From assembly GCA_003427395.1 (NCBI GenBank), contig BFEA01000653.1, positions 125,751 through 180,063 on the forward strand: a DNA stretch of 54,313 bases, given 5' to 3'. Position numbers and translations under genes: made by a program. The stretch is from Chara braunii. Lineage: Eukaryota > Streptophyta > Charophyceae > Charales > Characeae. This document shows, in pieces, positions 31,441 through 41,955 of this stretch (position 1 is the first letter of the stretch; each line of letters starts with the position of its first letter). The notes under the pieces were generated by a model. It ran no database searches and was not told the origin of the DNA. It saw only the letters and a list, made by a program, of their open reading frames with translations.

Positions 31441-32240
31441 CTCCCAGGCGTCACACCCCCACCCGGCTAGGTTACATAGTAACACGACTCGCCCCAGCTC
31501 CGACCAGCGTCGTCCCAACAACAACACTTGGTTGTCCCTTGGAATGCCTACCCCTAAGCATCCCCAGATCTCTCTACCAGGCTTCACACTCTTGCAATCA
31601 GCAGGTTACAGGGCAACAACCCAGCGCCACCTAGCGTTGTTCTGGCATCAAACAACCGCAATATCAAACAGCCTAAAGCGACTATCTAGAAGTCCCCAAA
31701 ATCCTAAAGCATTGTCAAAACCACCGGAAACAAACCAACGGACCTACTTCTGAAAAATGAGAACCAATTGAGAAAACTCTTTTCTTTTTTTAGAAATCCT
31801 TGCGATACAAGGGCCAAAGGACAACTGTGTAATCTACACAAGAATACTGAAATTCTCTGTCCCTCAAAGCTGGAATCAAAGAAGCATTTTGATCGAAAAA
31901 AACACTTGCCTTAGGGCCTTTCAGCAGCTCAGCCCTACCTGCCTTACCCCTATATCCTGATGCCCAATCTCTACCAGGCCTCATGCCCCCAACTGCTAGG
32001 TTACAGAGTGGCACGGCCCACCCCAGAGAACGCCCACCTGCTAGGCCACAGGGGAAAGCGACCCGACCCGGCTCCGGCCAGCATAGACTAGGCACCAGCT
32101 CACCAAAAGACACCAGTAGAGTGCTTTCCACCTTTGACAACTCCCCAGATCTCTCTACCAGGTCTCATCCCTCGTACAACTCGAGTTACAGGGCAGCACG
32201 ACCAAGCTCCGACACCGACCAGCGCCGTTCTGGCCTCGTC
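31441..32240. repeat. Four degenerate copies of a ~80-110-bp repeat
   Basis: Shared order: ATCTCTCTACCAGGCTTCA or similar, GCTAGGTTACAGRG, GCACGRCCCA, and CYCCGACCAGCG. Copies lie at about 31441-31515, 31565-31650, 31968-32090 and 32148-32235. No coding frame is consistently open. Confidence 0.6.
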
Positions 32241-33190
32241 TTTTCGCAAACCATCGGGACTCAAGACTAAGGCGAATAACAGTCAAGCCACCAATCAGCA
32301 CCATAGTTGTAGGTCCCATCGTTCATTTCCTTCATGCACTTGTTGCAGATATCCCCCCCAAAATCCCCCTTAGCCCTACTTCGACAAGTCTTACCACGAT
32401 GAAGCCACCATCTCCACCGCTGTTGTACCCTATTTTAACCCTACAGGCTAGCCCCTTCGCCGCAAAGTGCATCATCTCCCGTTGTCGCAACCACTATACC
32501 CCCTGCCTCCAGCACCAAACCTTGGAAGAATTTTTCAATTAGGAAAAATTAGGAAAAACAGGCACAAAAAAATCCCGAAAAATCACATGAACATTTCAGC
32601 GCCCATTATTCCCACAGGGAGAAAGGAAGAAAGAGAAAAACCACCCTCTCTCCCCATGAAAACTTCAGTGTCAATTGAAGTCTCAGTTACATGTAAATGG
32701 GTCACAAGAGTCAAAGGGATTACTCCTCTTCCCCAAAAGACAACCCCCTATTTGTTCACTGCCTCCGGGGGAAGGCGCCCCCTCGACTCCCGGCCCTAGT
32801 TTAGAACAGCCCCCCAAATACCTCTCCAGCTCCCTCAGTCACATACAGTACCCCCTAAAATATGCCCCCGCAGAGCCAAAGATCCCCCCTTCCTTCCTAC
32901 CCCACCCCCTCCAAGCGGAACAGCCCTCTCAACTCTCACCCTGCTGACATCATCACCCTTTGTCCTCTCTCCCCAACCGCCATAGCTGATCTGACCCGAA
33001 CATCAGCGTTACCCAAAAAAGGACAAACCCTCAATACCGCCCCTACCCTCTCAAAGATCACACCACCCGCCTTGTGTAACCCTCGCAGGGAGGGACTCCA
33101 ACCCTAAAGGAGATATTCATTCCAACACCTCTGACCCCAATCGCACAACATCACGGATGAGAACCCTTTGCTAAAAACAACAAAATAAGA
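32241..33190. other. C-rich sequence, no gene recognised
   Basis: Plus-strand ORFs here (32467-32799, 32675-32947, 32862-33107) are Pro/Ser rich and overlap in different frames, so they reflect base composition. No repeat with another part of the window was noticed. Confidence 0.5.
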
Positions 33191-33720
33191 CTAATTACTT
33201 GAGTAAATATTGTTTGAAATTTTTTGTAAGAGCTAAATTTTTCCAACCCAACCCTCGTCGAGTAAGAATTTCAAATTTAAGAAAGAATCCCGAATTTCCA
33301 TCTACAAAATCAGAGTATGAATTTCAAAATTTGGGAAAACCGAGTTTAAGATTTTTTTATGAGTCATGCAATCGAAGTTTGAATCATGAATTTTGACATC
33401 TAATACCAGAAATCGATCGAATAAGATTTGAAAATCGAAATAGGAAAACAAAATAGGGAATCGATTATGATGTCCAAAATAACTTACGACTCTGATTTCT
33501 AAAACCCCAAGGTTCAAATAATTGCTCAGATAGTAAATCAAGAAATACTAGGCAAAAAACTTATTCAACAATCAATTATGTATGAGGGAACCATAACGAT
33601 TTTAAATCGGATCGTGAATCCAGCAAGAACAATTACGAACTACCGATTGAGATCAACTATGAAATCAAGATTGCCATCCAAGAAATTTTCTAAGAAATTT
33701 TCATATTAGGAAAAAGAAAA
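33191..33720. repeat. AT-rich tract with short degenerate GAATTTCAAA repeats
   Basis: AGTAAGAATTTCAAATTTAA (33260) and AGTATGAATTTCAAAATTTG (33312) are about 52 bp apart, with related GAATTT and AAATCGA words around them. It looks like an eroded satellite. Confidence 0.4.
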
Positions 33721-34690
33721 TAAGACATAGAACCCAAACACAACAGAAATAGGTCGTGCCTCGAGAGTTCCTGGAGTTTCCGTCACTGCGTGAAGTCGCC
33801 TTAAAACACCTGAAGTCTCAGTCTGTGCAGTCCATCACGTAGCGCTCCACACTTGCAGTCCCTTGATTCAGCTGCCCCCCCGCTATAGAGACCAAACTGA
33901 GCCCCTGCCTCTTCCCGCAGAAGGAGCATGTTCGCCTCCCTATAGCCCGTGCTGCCCCTCGGCAAGCTGCACTAATCAGAAGAGATTTGGTAGGACACAA
34001 TCACCTCCTTATCATTTCCCAGATGCGATTGCGTTGTGAGCAACCACGTCAAGCCTGTTGAAATGACCTCACTGAGAGTTCAGCCCCTGCCCCACGATCT
34101 GCAGACCTCTAAGTCAAGAGAAAAGAGAGACAGAGTAAAATGGCAAGTATAGGAAATCCACCACCATCGACCCCCCGCTCGCCCCACCCACCTTCTGCTC
34201 GGCATAATCCCCATTTCACTCGACTGCAACCCACGACATGCCATCGCACGCCCCCCTCCTACCTTGCCTCCACGAAATCTCCAACGCACCCCATCGTCGT
34301 TTTACTCCTCAGTGCGCGTCCTCGCAGTATTTCACCGTAAGCTTACCAAAGCGCTTTGCGGTTTCACACCATAGTGGGCAACGGTATTGTGAACGTCAAC
34401 TTGGACAAGGTAACAATCTCCTCCCTCCGCGAAAAGGAAACACCCAGCCTCTGCTCATCCTCATCCTCTTCTTGCTCCCACAACCATCGCGCACGTCCCC
34501 TTCGCCACCCGCTTCACTTCCCCCATCGCTACAATATTCACCCTTGCCCCATCATGCTACTTCGTGTCGCTCTGTTCATGCGCCGCTCTATGCTCGCCCT
34601 CGCTACACCGTGCTGCATCGAACTCAAACTAGGGTGTTAAAAAAAAAAAAAAAAAAACTTAGGATCTATTTACTAACTTCACTTAAAGTT
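33721..34690. other. No gene recognised; short ORFs only
   Basis: The plus-strand ORF at 34238-34777 runs into a poly-A stretch (34640-34657) and is compositional. A 94-codon ORF at 34356-34640 (start MRFHTIVGNGIVNVNLDKV) has no recognised domain. Confidence 0.4.
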
Positions 34691-34704
34691 ACATGTGTGT
34701 ACCA

Positions 34705-34765
34705 TCTTTTTTTTTTCCCCCCTCTAAGGGGACAAGTCTCCAATCTATTCGTGGGGGGAAAAAAA
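34705..34765 (-). repeat. Second copy of the minus-strand retroposon 3-prime end
   Basis: Matches 31139-31195 (see that entry); T-run at 34708-34719. Confidence 0.5.
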
Positions 34766-34827
34766 CAAAACAAATGATTTTCTGTTTTTGTTTTAGTAGT
34801 CCATGCGCTGTATTGCACTTTGCATTG

Positions 34828-35241
34828 TTAACCCCCGACGGTTGCATGCTCCTCAATTCTCATAGTATTAACTATCCAATCCTGTAAGGAGTGATTCGGG
34901 GTCAAATATGATATCATATTGGCTCCCTCTGATCTAATGCGACCTTTCTGTCCGCGGGCAAAGCCGAGATCCCAACCAACTTCGACTGTTCTCAACGATT
35001 CCTCTTTGACAGCGAAGGTTGCATCAGCCCCAGCGCAATGAAAGACCCCATGACGTCGCAAGTATTCTATCGTCATGTTTGCGGCCTTTGGCTGTATATC
35101 AATCATGTTAGTGTCCTTTTCTTTCGGATCCCTGGACACAGTCAAGTATTGAGATGCCTGACGAGGATTCTCCTCTACAGTCAAGCAGCAATGGCGTAAG
35201 ATGTCCCCCAACAGTTCTTTGAGGAAGCGTTGTTCAACCAT
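34828..35241 (-). CDS. Hypothetical protein, 137 aa (possible exon or intact small ORF)
   Basis: The first ATG (35239-35241) gives MVEQRFLKELLGDILRHC, then TVEENPRQASQYLTVSRDPK, NMTIEYLRRHGVFHCAGAD and VEVGWDLGFARGQKGRIR, ending ...HATVGG at 34828. Composition is balanced, with an amphipathic helical start and mixed charged and hydrophobic residues, unlike the compositional ORFs elsewhere. No family was recognised, there is no signal peptide or membrane helix, and no paralogue lies in the window. It could be one exon of a host gene or a fragment of an old element. The 5-prime flank (35242-35340) is A-rich on the plus strand and shows no clear splice or promoter signal. Confidence 0.4.
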   Translation of the reverse strand: MVEQRFLKELLGDILRHCCLTVEENPRQASQYLTVSRDPKEKDTNMIDIQPKAANMTIEYLRRHGVFHCAGADATFAVKEESLRTVEVGWDLGFARGQKGRIRSEGANMISYLTPNHSLQDWIVNTMRIEEHATVGG

Positions 35242-35365
35242 TGCCACTTGTAATTCAACAACTCACGAACGAAATCAATACAATATATGAGAGGGAGAGG
35301 AGGACGGAGTAAGAACAAAACAAAGCAGCAGTGCTGCAAAAGAGCAATTTAGTGTCTCATAGATA

Positions 35366-35581
35366 TCAACAACTAACGGGCGAAATCAAGCCAAAACGTA
35401 AAAGGACTCGGAAGGGGAGGTGGTCATGAAAGGATAAACCAGCTGCGATCATTTTGCGATTGAAGGACTTAAACCACACTAATGGGTGAGGATGCCTTGA
35501 CTGTGACTGTGGAGTTTGACTGAAGACAGGGAGAGCGCCTAACGCACGCGTAACCAGCAGGAGCGCTAGATAGCGCCACAT
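35366..35581 (-). CDS. Possible small ORF with signal-peptide-like start, 71 aa
   Basis: The internal ATG gives MWRYLALLLVTRALGALPVF followed by a Ser/His/Pro stretch and FNRKMIAAGLSFHDHLPF. The first 20 residues resemble a signal peptide or membrane anchor. The frame is open further upstream to 35848 in a region that overlaps a tandem repeat, so the true start is unclear. No homologue was recognised and there is no supporting neighbour. It may be chance. Confidence 0.2.
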   Translation of the reverse strand: MWRYLALLLVTRALGALPVFSQTPQSQSRHPHPLVWFKSFNRKMIAAGLSFHDHLPFRVLLRFGLISPVSC

Positions 35582-35788
35582 CACAGGTTGACGTGAACAG
35601 TTATCTGACCAGAGGAGGACAATTGGCATTGAAAATGAATGTTCAGCGCCTGTGCCTCCCTCGATTCTCCGACGAATACACCATAGTGTGGTAATAAAGC
35701 ACGATATACGGCCTTGCCGATGTTGATTGATGTCAACACAGATGGTGTTCAAGCGGAGCCAGCTTCTGGGATTCGAAGTGTGAGGATC

Positions 35789-36285
35789 ATGGAAAGTTCC
35801 TAAGGCTGAACGACGACAAAGAATTAGCGAAATAGAAGATGCTATCAACGCGCGATGGGAGTCGAAGCGGTCGAGCGACTTCTATGAGGTCACGACACCA
35901 GGGGATAAGTGTCCATCATCAGTTTTGTGCTACGTCTCAATATGGCGCAAACGGTCAAGTCGAGTCGATGTAGAATGAAGGGCAGTTCCTAAGCCTGGAC
36001 GACGACAAAGAATCAGCGAAACGGAAGATGTTATCGATGCGCGACGAGAGGGATACTAGAGAGGTCGAATAACATAGTGCTTAGCGCATGTGTGTCGAGT
36101 GGGAGCACTCATAGGAGGACGTGGCCATCTGTCAGATTAGGAATCAGCTAATGGTGAGTCAAAGGGTAGAACGATTTCTACGAGGTCACAACACACAGAC
36201 CAAGTGTCCATCATCAATTTTGGGACGAAAAATCATCGTTGTTATATCTCAATATGTCTCAAAGGTTCAAGTAGATGCTTTTAAG
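35789..36285. repeat. Imperfect tandem duplication, offset about 191 bp
   Basis: Unit 1 (35789-35965) and unit 2 (from 35980) share GTTCCTAAG, GACGACGACAAAGAAT or CGACGACAAAGAAT, AGCGAAA and GAAGATG; further on, GACTTCTATGAGGTCAC matches GATTTCTACGAGGTCAC (36169). Unit 2 carries an insertion of about 100 bp in its middle. Both strands have an open frame through the shared first part. Codon-position bias was not evident. Confidence 0.65.
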
Positions 36286-36300
36286 GAGAAGTATCTGTGA

Positions 36301-36639
36301 AATCAAGTTGAAGTCAACCCTCTAAAACCGAAAAGGTGAGGATAGGTAGTGATCGGTTTCGAAACTGATAAGGTGCTATCTCTAATGAATGTAAGAGAAT
36401 AGAATGTGCCTCAGGGATTGAATGAGTAGGAAGTACTAAGTCGATTAAACTCAAGCAATCGAAATTTCATTGTTAGGATTCATGACATACGTCACGCCAG
36501 CAGAGGTAGAGGGGATCTTACACTGGATGTGGGTGCAATATAGTTGCCATGTCAGCATTGTAAAGTAAAAGAGAGAAGGGAGATCGGCCAACCAAATCAT
36601 CGAGTCAACTTTTTAGGTGTAAAGGATAGGTTGGAAACT
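36301..36639. other. No recognisable feature
   Basis: No domain-bearing ORF, RNA gene or window-internal repeat was seen here. Confidence 0.4.
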
Positions 36640-36700
36640 AAAGGGGGAAATTGTTGGGGAGTCGGCCATTTGGGCCTGTACTATGCCTAATGAGAAAGAA
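36640..36700 (+). mobile_element. Possible LTR start with preceding polypurine tract
   Basis: AAAGGGGGAAAT (36640-36651) directly precedes TGTTGGGGAGTCGGCC, as at the junction of a Copia-type internal region and 3-prime LTR. A short frame upstream ends FLGVKDRLETKGG, like the tail of a Copia RNase H domain. No matching second LTR, primer site or pol domain was found, so this is only a candidate. Confidence 0.25.
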
Positions 36701-37014
36701 GAAAAGAATCGACTGAAAGAATGTGGGGAAGCTGTTGCGAAGTCAATCGATGCAGGAAGTCGTCTTGTGCTTCTACGAAAAGAAAGAGAAGAATAGACAA
36801 ACAAGGGTGTCCATGAGATTCAAAGTGGATGATAAGGCGGCTGCGGACAAATCAGCACAAGGTGTAATGAGAAAGGATTGACAAGAGGCGAAAGTAGGTG
36901 AGAGTGGGTGAGAGAGTTGCTGGAGTGGAGGGGTGGTGGAATGATTGTAGGAAAAGGGGGGAAGATAGGGGGGTAATGCGAGATATTCCTTCTACGCAAG
37001 GCTAACCTCATCCA

Positions 37015-37128
37015 ATGGAGCGCAACAAGGGAAAGATAATCAACATCGACGACAAGGAGCTCTGGGTGGCAAGTACGAACGTCTATTACCTTGACCCACC
37101 CTCATTCCTGCCTCACCCCCATACCTAG
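37015..37128 (+). CDS. Very short ORF, 37 aa, unassigned
   Basis: MERNKGKIINIDDKELWVAS then TNVYYLDPPSFLPHPHT. The residue mix is protein-like, and it could be a remnant exon or a leader. An in-frame TAA precedes it by two codons. No other support. Confidence 0.15.
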   Translation: MERNKGKIINIDDKELWVASTNVYYLDPPSFLPHPHT

Positions 37129-37202
37129 GGGGTCCCAGAAATATAGCCAGCGCCAACACCCATTTAAAGGTCAAGATTTTTTTGTTATAATGATTTATTA
37201 AT

Positions 37203-37204
37203 AA

Positions 37205-37239
<35 letters not shown>

Positions 37240-37241
37240 TA
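37203..37241. repeat. AT microsatellite
   Basis: (AT)n with a single G interruption. Confidence 0.95.
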
Positions 37242-37263
37242 TCATTCACATCTGGGAAATAAA

Positions 37264-37612
37264 TCACAAAATGTTGCATGAAAGAAATAAGACACTGGTA
37301 ACTAGCCGGACAAATAGTTGATAATTTCTCTTCTCTGTCATCTTATTCCTTATCTCATTCCACCAAACCGTCATCTCTCCTTCCCATCTTCTTTCTTTTC
37401 TCCCAGTCACTATCTTCAACCCTCGGCCTATATTGTAATCTAGAAGCTTCCTAGTCATTTTATTTCTCAATGTAATTTGCCTTCTCCCCAAGTTGTCCCA
37501 TGACGATAGGTCTTCTTCCCTCTTTTCTCGTTGTCCACTTCTCCTCTTCTCCCACGTCCCCCAGTACCTCCTCAACCCCTCTCTAATCTGTCTAAATTTA
37601 CCCCTTCGCCTG
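37264..37612 (-). pseudogene. Possible LINE endonuclease-RT linker fragment
   Basis: The minus-strand frame reads FRQIREGLRRYWGTWEKRR, later GRKERRWEGEMTVWWNEIRN and KMTEKRNYQLFVRLVTS. A Trp-Trp-Asn-Glu block followed by a basic stretch is typical of the segment between endonuclease and RT in several non-LTR retrotransposons. No RT follows downstream (lower coordinates), and it is not alignable by eye to LINE A or B. Alternatively it is chance. Confidence 0.3.
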
Positions 37613-38237
37613 CGTTATGCCATTCCACACTGAAACCTAACTCCTTTATAGGTCTCCCCCCCCATCCTCAATCCCTCATCAAGCCCGTCTCTATCTGAAC
37701 GACAGTTGTCTACCCTCCTAGTACTTTATGATTTTCCACAAAGACTTTGTTACAGACTGAGATGCTGTAAAATCGCAGGGTACTACAACAGGTGTGTTGC
37801 TATCTGTCTTCGGCTACTCTTTGTTTAATCCAAGTACCAGTGTCTCGTTTCTTTCAAGCAAACTGAGCAGTTAAAATAAATCCAAGTCTCAGAAGAATGA
37901 AGGGTTCGGGCTCCCTGCTGTTTTACCAAGGTGCCATCAGACACAATATATTGAAGCAAATAGGTCTCAGCCCCTACAGTCGTCCTGCCAGTGGTATTAA
38001 TCACAATCAGTCCCATCATCATAAGGGAGTTTCTCCTTTGACTACCACAACAATGCAGGTAGATTCAGTTTGACTCGCCGCAAAAACAAATCAGATAGAT
38101 CTGCACAACAATGAAATCACTCCATTAGGGAGGTGTTTCCTCCATTGACCGTAGCAAGACCGAACAGTCATATGATAAGCAATGGAAATGGAATCGAGGA
38201 TCAGAATGGAAATGATAGTTGATTACAGGATCAAGAT
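37613..38237. other. Probable 5-prime UTR region of LINE B2, otherwise unassigned
   Basis: Sequence leading to the first ORF1-like ATG at 38238. It contains GGGAGTTTCTCCTTTGACTA at 38024 and a related GGGAGGTGTTTCCTCCATTG at 38129, an imperfect repeat about 105 bp apart. No promoter could be identified. Confidence 0.35.
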
Positions 38238-41200
38238 ATGGACGAATGTGATGAAAGGGTACTGATAGAGGAAGAACGTCTGAAAGAAAAAAAAACGAAC
38301 AGACAATCAAGGAACCCAGTGGTAGATCAACCATCTTGGGCGAAGAAGGTAAGAGATTCTCTACAAAATAAGACTCCAAACATAAAGAGAAGTTCAGTAA
38401 ACATCCCGGGAGTTCCAACAGAGGAATTGAAGGTACCACTGAGGAATCTCTCCTTAGTCAGGGCTTACTTTTTTACCTTTTTTCTTCTTCCGTTGGAACA
38501 AATGATGGTCGATCGGGGGGGGAGGAAAACATTGGTTAAATCTTACCCACTGGAAAACTTGCTCAAAGAGATGAGGTCTACACCAAACATGCAAGCAATT
38601 GAATCTTCTTTGAAAGAGAAGCCAACAGATCCACTAATGACAAAATTAGATGGATCTATAAGAGACTGGAAAGCATGAAGGACAGTCGGGAAGCAGTGAA
38701 GGAGTTTTTCCTTATACAACCAATTTTCCCCACTGTATTCACTGTTCTAAGTTTGTTTGAGCAAGACAAGCAAAGGATGGATGGATAGAAGAAGATGTAG
38801 TGGGAACAAACGGAAATGTGTGTATATCATTGGCTTGCAAAGAAAGTTGACCCGGAAGAGCGTCGTGATCAACTGATAAAAGACTTCTATTGGGTTGAGC
38901 TCCGACACATCCCAATTGAAGTCCAAGCGGCCTTTATTCACGACTTTGGTCAGCAGTTTAAAATTGTCGATTGTATTAACCCACTGCCAACGCAAAAAGG
39001 GATGACTACGTAATGATGGTCATCGACCTCCCAAAGGATCAACCTTTTCTTTGGATGACATCATCCCTTTCAAAATGGGGGCCATGATGTATCAGATCCA
39101 TACGGGGCATAAGTTCGGGCCGTGGTGTTTCAAATGTCATGCATATGGACATCTTACCACTGAGATTGTCTGCCCACAACACCCCAACATAGTGCCAATA
39201 AGGAAGGATGGTTGAAGAGAGATCCTCACAGACCAAATCAATGGCTACCAGTCCTCCCAGGCTATGAGGAATGGGTGTATATGGATGAATTAGCCCAAAA
39301 TGGACAACCATGTAGTTGGACCTAGGAGAGAAGAGGCGACCCTCGATGCTCTTATCGACCACCAACAGAATAGGTTCCACATAATAATACACTGGTCTCA
39401 AGAGCAAACCTGAATTCCAAAATTAAGGGACTAAATGGTGTCCACGACAAAGGGGTCATCTCTTCAGGCCCCACTGACCCCGCTGCCCCCAGTTCTACTG
39501 GTCCATTCATTTCTAAAGATGCAATAATTAAGGGAGGACATGGGGATCAAGGTAGCCAAGCAGCCCTATCCCTATTAACAGCAGAGGCTGAAAGCAGGAA
39601 CTCCGGGAATAGCAATGGTAAGAATGCACACCAAGCAAATAACGACAATAAAGGAACTCATTTGAAAAAAGTGGGCAGTCAACAAGAGGGACAAAATTCT
39701 CCGCTACATTCCAGGCAATTGGGTCCGCAGACTTCAAAATACCTCCCAAGTAATACCATGGAATACACGCTTGTTAATTCCCAGAAAAAATTGAGTGGAC
39801 AAGTGGGTGTTTCTCCCCCTCATCCCCACAACTCCCAGGCCCCTTCATCATCCCCAACGAAACAGGGGAAAGGGGGAAAACGACAAAAGATCATGGTGGA
39901 GAAGGAAAATTCACAACAGTCAATTAAAAGGATAGACCCGATCCCCATGGATGTTGATGTGTTGAAGGAAGTTTTTGGTCCCGAACCCATGGAAGTTGAC
40001 CCAATACCTGGTGCCCCACCCACGCCAGATATTGTAGTGATGGGAAATCCAGATGGGAAAGAGGTGGGAAAGAAGGCTGACTTGACATCTATTGTAGATT
40101 GGCTATTAGATCATTTGAAAATAAAGTACAGGAATCTGTCTGATGATTTTTGGTATAATTCGTATCGTGATTTGATACCCCTGCTAGAAACAAGTGACAC
40201 ACTGAGGGTTGTCTTGGAACAAGGTCCGCCAGAGGGTGTTAGCTGGCAGCAGGTTCTACACCGTCTTCTAGCAGTGATGATCAACAGGTTCCAACCACTG
40301 TCTCACCAACAACACCAGTTGTGCAGCTATCTAACCACGTCTGACAAATATGTTTGAAAAACAGGACAAAAGGACGAAGTGTTGGCTCAACCGGAAATAG
40401 GGAGTGTTGAACTTACCACTACAAGCCATCTGCAAGAACCACAACCACAAACTCAAAATTGGGAGGTAAAACAGATTGATACAGGTTAGCTTGGCCAGAC
40501 ACTGAAAAATAATACGGCCAATAAAGGAAAATTGACTATGTCCTTTTTGGACCTGGTAACAAAACTGCCCCCTTCCTCGATACAAAGACTTGGGGGGATG
40601 CCAGCAAGGCAAATTTTGAGTCCAAAATTAGGGCAGAATGTGCAGTTGAAGGAAATAGTCTCTCCAATTACGGGTGAACGAAAATTTCTTCAGCTCCCGC
40701 AATAAGGAGAATAATCAAATGAACACAAACAGGGGTCATCACTCATTGAATGGGACTACCCACCACAAGACTCAAGAAATCAGCAGCTCACTACTATATT
40801 GCCTCAGAGAGAACCAGTACTAAGCATCGAACAAGAGACGGATTTATCGACAAAAGACAAGCAGTTGGATCATAAGCTGCAATCGGCTGGGGGGGTTGAC
40901 TCTCATCAACCCCAATAAATGTTGAATGCAGATACATTCTTACAACCCTCCCTTCCCGGAAAATCAATAAGTAATGAAGAACCTTCAACACAAATACATG
41001 AAATTCAAAAAACAGAAAAAGTAAAAACAAAAGAGGGGACGGATGACCAATTCAAAGAAGAAGAATCATCAAAGGATGGAAAATCATGCATATCCCAAAT
41101 GAAGGACCAGGACAACTCAGTTCTTCTTGACGAGTCTTCAACTACCGCAGAGGAGGAGGAGACAATAGTTATCTAAGTTGAACAATGACATCAAGAAGGA

Positions 41201-41650
41201 CAAAATCAGATAGAAGAGTCGGAAGAGAGGGAGGAGACCACACAGATATTCAGAGAATACAAAAGGCAGAACAACAGAAATCTCCCCTCCACCTATTAAC
41301 CACGCCTCTTGGAGGATCATTGATTAGCAAAAGACAAAAATTATGTCAATTACTAGAAAGCGGTTATACAGAACAAGCATTATCTCGACCAGGCACCCTC
41401 ATACTACCAATGAGGAAAAGAAAGGGGAAATGAGAGGTAGGATTATTGGAACCAGAAGGGGGTGTCCATGGGAAAGTAACCATGCAGGGAACAGTGACAG
41501 ATATCCTTGGTGGAAGGCTGGCAGAAGAAGTTAGGTTTAAGGCGGAAATATCAAAATGCATTCTCACACATTTTCTGTCGGGGGGAACGTCAATGATGAT
41601 TTCGAATGAGGAATCTTAACGACTAGCTTTGCGGTATGTATACCTCAAAT
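38238..41650 (+). pseudogene. LINE family B copy B2, ORF1 (nucleic-acid-binding protein)
   Basis: ORF1 proteins of plant L1 elements bind the LINE RNA. The N-terminal part (38238-38678, 146 codons, MDECDERVLIEEERLKEKK) ends at a stop. A DUF4283-like region is at 38816-39050 (DFYWVELRHIPIEVQAAF, then DDYVMMVIDLPKDQPF after a frameshift). A zinc knuckle CFKCHAYGHLTTEIVC is at about 39124-39171 (C-x2-C-x4-H-x6-C, a longer last spacing than the usual x4). A frame then stays open from 39374 to 40357 (327 codons, the longest credible one in the window), rich in Ser, Pro, Gln and Asp, as in plant L1 ORF1 tails. Scattered stops follow to about 41650. Total ORF1 length exceeds the usual 1-2 kb. Confidence 0.75.
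39374..40357 (+). CDS. Long open stretch of the B2 ORF1 tail
   Basis: Open for 327 codons between TAG (39371) and TGA (40355-40357), without a clear ATG at its start, so it is an internal ORF1 segment. Residues include HQANNDNKGTHLKKVGSQQE, DPIPMDVDVLKEVFGPEPME and DWLLDHLKIKYRNLSDDFWY. The last stretch looks like a folded helical segment within a disordered tail. An intact frame this long in an otherwise broken LINE is unusual. Confidence 0.5.
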   Translation, partial: VPHNNTLVSRANLNSKIKGLNGVHDKGVISSGPTDPAAPSSTGPFISKDAIIKGGHGDQGSQAALSLLTAEAESRNSGNSNGKNAHQANNDNKGTHLKKVGSQQEGQNSPLHSRQLGPQTSKYLPSNTMEYTLVNSQKKLSGQVGVSPPHPHNSQAPSSSPTKQGKGGKRQKIMVEKENSQQSIKRIDPIPMDVDVLKEVFGPEPMEVDPIPGAPPTPDIVVMGNPDGKEVGKKADLTSIVDWLLDHLKIKYRNLSDDFWYNSYRDLIPLLETSDTLRVVLEQGPPEGVSWQQVLHRLLAVMINRFQPLSHQQHQLCSYLTTSDKYV

Positions 41651-41955
41651 TTGACCATACGTGCACAGTTAGTCAGCGTTGGTTCTCCCAAGATACTCTT
41701 GCTGAACTTCAACAATTGAAGATCAAGGAGAGTAACTTTTGAACTACGATAGACATTTTAGTCCTACTGACCCGCATGCTTCTAAATGGTTTGTTGTCCG
41801 AAGGAGGAACACTAGACTCTGAGAAATGAATGTGTTTGTAAATTGAATTTTGAAAGGGTGGAAATGGATAGCAATTTACAGTGATGAGAGAAATTAATTT
41901 ATTAAATGCTCTATACAATAAAGATAAAGAATGAAAATCGCTCAGGAAGGAAGCA

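Noticed and set aside
34238-34777. 179-codon ORF on the plus strand
   Set aside because: Pro/Ser/His-rich, runs through a poly-A tract and overlaps another open frame; no domain.
36640-37130. Complete LTR retrotransposon
   Set aside because: Only a polypurine tract and TGTTGG start are visible; no second LTR, primer site or pol domain was found, so only a low-confidence edge was listed.
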